Below, one piece after another: positions 60,804 through 64,000 of a stretch of DNA of 64,000 bases. The position numbers and the translations under genes were made by a program. Within the stretch, counting starts at the first letter, position 1, and each line of letters starts with the position of its first letter. Source of the stretch: Pyrrhoderma lamaoense (taxonomy: Eukaryota; Basidiomycota; Agaricomycetes; Hymenochaetales; Hymenochaetaceae); NCBI GenBank assembly GCA_002794735.1, contig NBAZ01000019.1, forward strand, positions 1 through 64,000, written 5' to 3'. The notes beneath the pieces were generated by a model. That model saw only the letters and a list, made by a program, of their open reading frames with translations, ran no database searches and was not told where the DNA came from.

Positions 60804-63800
60804 ATTCGTCACCTCCGCAACTGAAGCAATCATATTTAGACCGCCTGAGAGAGTGAGGATATATTGGATTTTCAAATCTATAAAAGTGGAACTAGAGTTA
60901 TAATAGACATACGCGATATCAGCGGTTATACACCCGAAATGATTGCATAGCGAAGTCAAATCAGGACCTTCTTAGGCTGGATTGCGTCCACAAGAAAACC
61001 TTTCAGGGGAGGTTGGAGCGTGAATATGTAGTTTTGAGCTCCTATCGTCTTAATCTGATGTTGTTACTACTTGCTTGATGGATAGTGTATCTACTATCTG
61101 TCTGTTACGGTTTGATTGAATCACTAAATGATTGAATGGAAATGTCAAATCTCACCTCAATCCGAGTCCACGTGATAGTTACTAAACTCGGCAAGTTCCT
61201 CTACAGCTAATATCCAAGATTCGATCACTGATTCTTACTAATACAAGCATTCTCATCTTAACTCTGTAACGAGTAATTTTAGATTTTAAGAACGTAGGAA
61301 AGTGGAGAACAGAGCCTTGAAATTATAATGCAACTACATCAAAATCAGTTCGTCTCTACAAGATCATGAGGTAGAACGAGAAAACTGTTGACTAGCTACC
61401 TTCATGAAGTTTGGTACTGTGAATTCTTCCTCTCGGATATTCACTTCATCGTATGCTGTTTAGTATTTGTCGGATACAAGGGACTTTACCGCCTTCATCC
61501 GGGAAATGGTATCAAGTGACCTTCGCAAGTCCTCAGCTCGCCTTTTTATTTCTTTGTGCCCGGACATATGATCCTAGAAACACATTGGAATGAAATGCTA
61601 TTGAGATCTATACGAGATCCGATTCGGGAACTTAAATTATATGAAGAACGGACTGTGGATAAGAGTGGCACAGCATTTATGTGTCAGAACCTGAAGCTTT
61701 TGTGACGAGCAAAAGGAAGAACCGAGGTAGCTCGTACGTGTAGTACGTTTTATGCGAGTGGGTCGGGTCTTGACCAAGTGATACAACGAGAAGAATAACG
61801 TGAAAAAAATCATCTCTCTCCTCATTTAGTACTCGAATCTTCTTCAAATACTAAAATTACACACTCGCCGCACTGTGTGAGTGGGAAGAGCAAATACGGA
61901 GCGCTGATGGTTTAAACTTTCGAATCGCAGATGAAGACGGAAACAAAGTCACAACAGGATGTTGCAGGTTTCGAAGTCAGATTGGATGAAATTTCAAGAA
62001 GTAAACTACATCATGAACTTACAAATTTAGGAAAGGAGAAGACAACATAATTTAGACATGGATACAATGTCCTGAAGCTATCACAGGAACCTGTACAGAT
62101 TCTTGTGTTTTTCTTTTTCGCTCTGATTATTGTCAATTGAGACAACTGAGGCGTATCATGATATAGATATCGAATAGTGAATTAATCGTGTTTAGATAGC
62201 AACCATGTTCCATAAAGATCAGTCAGAAGTCTGATTCTGACAGATTTTTATTCGAAAAGATGGGATAGAAGAAAGTCTTGTTAAAGATATTAACTCACTT
62301 CGACTTGATCACGTTAATATATGATGGAATTGATGAAATAGTAAGTATAAGTATTTTTATGCCGTGAAGTGAATTCAAAGTGCGTGAACAAAGCTTCTAT
62401 CTTGTTATGTATGACATAAGGCACACCTCGAATTTCAAGTACGATATACAGAATGAAGTGTTTGAATCAAGGTCACAGTCAACATACATGAGTTCAATAT
62501 GAAACAGGGGTATTCAGAATACTGATCGTGGAGATAACAACAGATCGGACAGTAATGAACTTCAAAAGAATGATGCTAACAGTAGAGATGAGGCGCATCA
62601 CTGGTTAAGTAACAAATGATGCGTGTTAGACAGGTAAGTAGATAGTATACACTTTTACTTAACTAGTTTATCTAGTTAACGGCACCTTCCCGGTTTCTCA
62701 TAGCGCCCGCGCATGCTGTGTTTTGAATGGACTCTTGATGCCGATAGAAGCGATAGGTTTGTCAGCTTCCTGAGAGCCTTTGTGGAAAAATACTGAAAGC
62801 TGGAATGGTTTGGTAAGAATAAATATACGATTAAGAAGTCATAAACAGAATAAAATAATGATTCTTTGTTATTAGGATAATTACGAAAGCTAGTACACTA
62901 GTGATCCTTATCGTCAGTGATCAGATACATTTATTCCAGTCGAGTTTTTCCCGAATATCCGAAAAAAATGTTTTTTTGGGATTCTCTAAAACAATTCAGC
63001 TATTTGTTGAGAAGAGAAGATTAGCTAAATTTGCGCATAGAGCTGAGTTCCGTGGGATCGACAAGAAGATGTCGGAAGAGTCCAGATACTTGGAGCATTC
63101 AACTTCTTGGGTTCAAGTCGATTGGAGTGTTGATATCATCAGTGGATCTTGAGTAGCTAGCAAAGTGTGCTCAATAATTCGTATGGACAAGGATATGATA
63201 TAATATAGTAGAATAGAGGGGAATAAGAGATAGTTGGATAGTTGCGGTTGTCAAGAGCGTTGATCGGAAGCCGGAAACAACGCAGAAGAGCCGCATCAAA
63301 TGCAGAGTCTGCTTTTCAAGTTTGTGAGCAAACTGACTCGCCGTGGTGATTGAAGATGACTGAATGGGTGTTTACAAACAGTAGGTTAAAACTGAAAAAA
63401 AATAGATTTGACTATAAGCTATATACTGAGGGTCGTTACGAGGGCTATGTGAGGGTTGAGAGTGGTCAGATATTCTTCAGTTAGGGCGCCGTTAGTAAAT
63501 AATCGAGGGGAACGTTTTTGATGGATGACCGATTGGGCTAGCCGATGATGGGGGACAGGCATCGCTTTATTCGTTTGTGTATGGTCCGTGTAATAAACAG
63601 AGAACCGTTGTTTGCCTGTCGGGGATCCCCCCTCCTAGACCGAGAATTAAGAGTGTGTATGACTAGAAAAGAGTAGGATTCTGGAGTGAGTCAAGGATTA
63701 TGAAAAAGTCGATACTCGGATTGAAAGAGGGGATGAATGGAAAAGCTGAAACGTCAAAAAAGGCAAGTGCGGAAGAACGAAAACGGAAGGAACTAACCTT

Positions 63801-64000
63801 AATATATTAAAAACGAGGGATAACAAGGTGAGGTGATTACCTAAAGAGTGTAGAAAGGGCGTGGGAAGAAATCCCCTGAGATGCAGGGTAAAAAGAAGAG
63901 GAGACCCTCAGACCCTTGCTGCTTCGTACCGACTACGCCCCGGCTCACCACTCAAACTTTCTTAACCCATCCCCTTTGCTCATCGTACTTCACAATATTC
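60804..64000. other. 3.2 kb without a recognisable gene
   Basis: AT-rich up to about 63.2 kb. Short open stretches such as 62901-63152 show no domain. From 63.2 kb the sequence becomes GC-richer and purine-rich, and the final 60 bases look like the leader of a further gene beyond the window edge, but no start codon can be assigned. Confidence 0.4.

Noticed and set aside
1..64000. CRISPR arrays, insertion sequences, LTR or DNA transposons
   Set aside because: No spaced direct repeats, transposase, reverse transcriptase or long terminal repeats could be recognised.

Overview
The window reads as nuclear DNA of an agaricomycete (mushroom-forming) basidiomycete. Genes are split by many short GT-AG introns of about 49-80 nt, often with CTAAC/CTGAC-like branch sites, and lie in AT-rich, gene-poor spacers. 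The protein families are typical of Agaricomycetes: DUF6534 and DUF6533 multi-pass membrane proteins, a furin-like cysteine-rich membrane protein, a CCG-motif tetraspanin, serine-rich single-pass membrane proteins and a YoaK/DUF1275 protein.

Layout. 1-1713: 3' part of an intron-dense DUF6534 gene (+), cut by the window edge. 3.3-6.4 kb: furin/EGF-like receptor-type protein (-), divergent from COPI beta'-COP (SEC27/COPB2, 6.9-9.8 kb, +, 8 exons, fully intact). The latter converges on the mitochondrial GTP/GDP carrier GGC1 (10.2-11.2 kb, -, intact). 16.2-18.6 kb and 27.5-30.6 kb: two paralogous bZIP transcription factors (+) separated by an 8.9 kb desert. 30.6-38.5 kb: another desert full of homopolymers and microsatellites, with runs of 10-14 G or C. 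38.5-39.9 kb: tetraspanin (-). 42.2-55.6 kb: three DUF6533 paralogues (+, +, -) interleaved with a serine-rich single-pass membrane protein (44.1-46.9 kb, -) and an intact 10-exon MFS transporter (50.6-52.5 kb, -). 57.9-60.8 kb: DUF1275 gene and an aminoglycoside-phosphotransferase-like kinase gene (both +). The last 3.2 kb shows no recognisable gene.

The strongest unexplained signal is about reading frame. beta'-COP, GGC1 and the MFS transporter reconstruct without a break (about 4.9 kb of coding sequence). Six other genes need single-nucleotide frame corrections inside otherwise well conserved protein, and nearly all have the same sign (one base missing). Undercalled bases in the assembly are the simplest explanation. 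One case resists it: both bZIP paralogues switch to the same new frame at the same homologous place, next to a shared CTACTGGAGA motif. That could be a shared intron, possibly non-canonical. Most of the genes encode secretory-pathway or membrane proteins, but I see no operon-like or pathway-level link between them.
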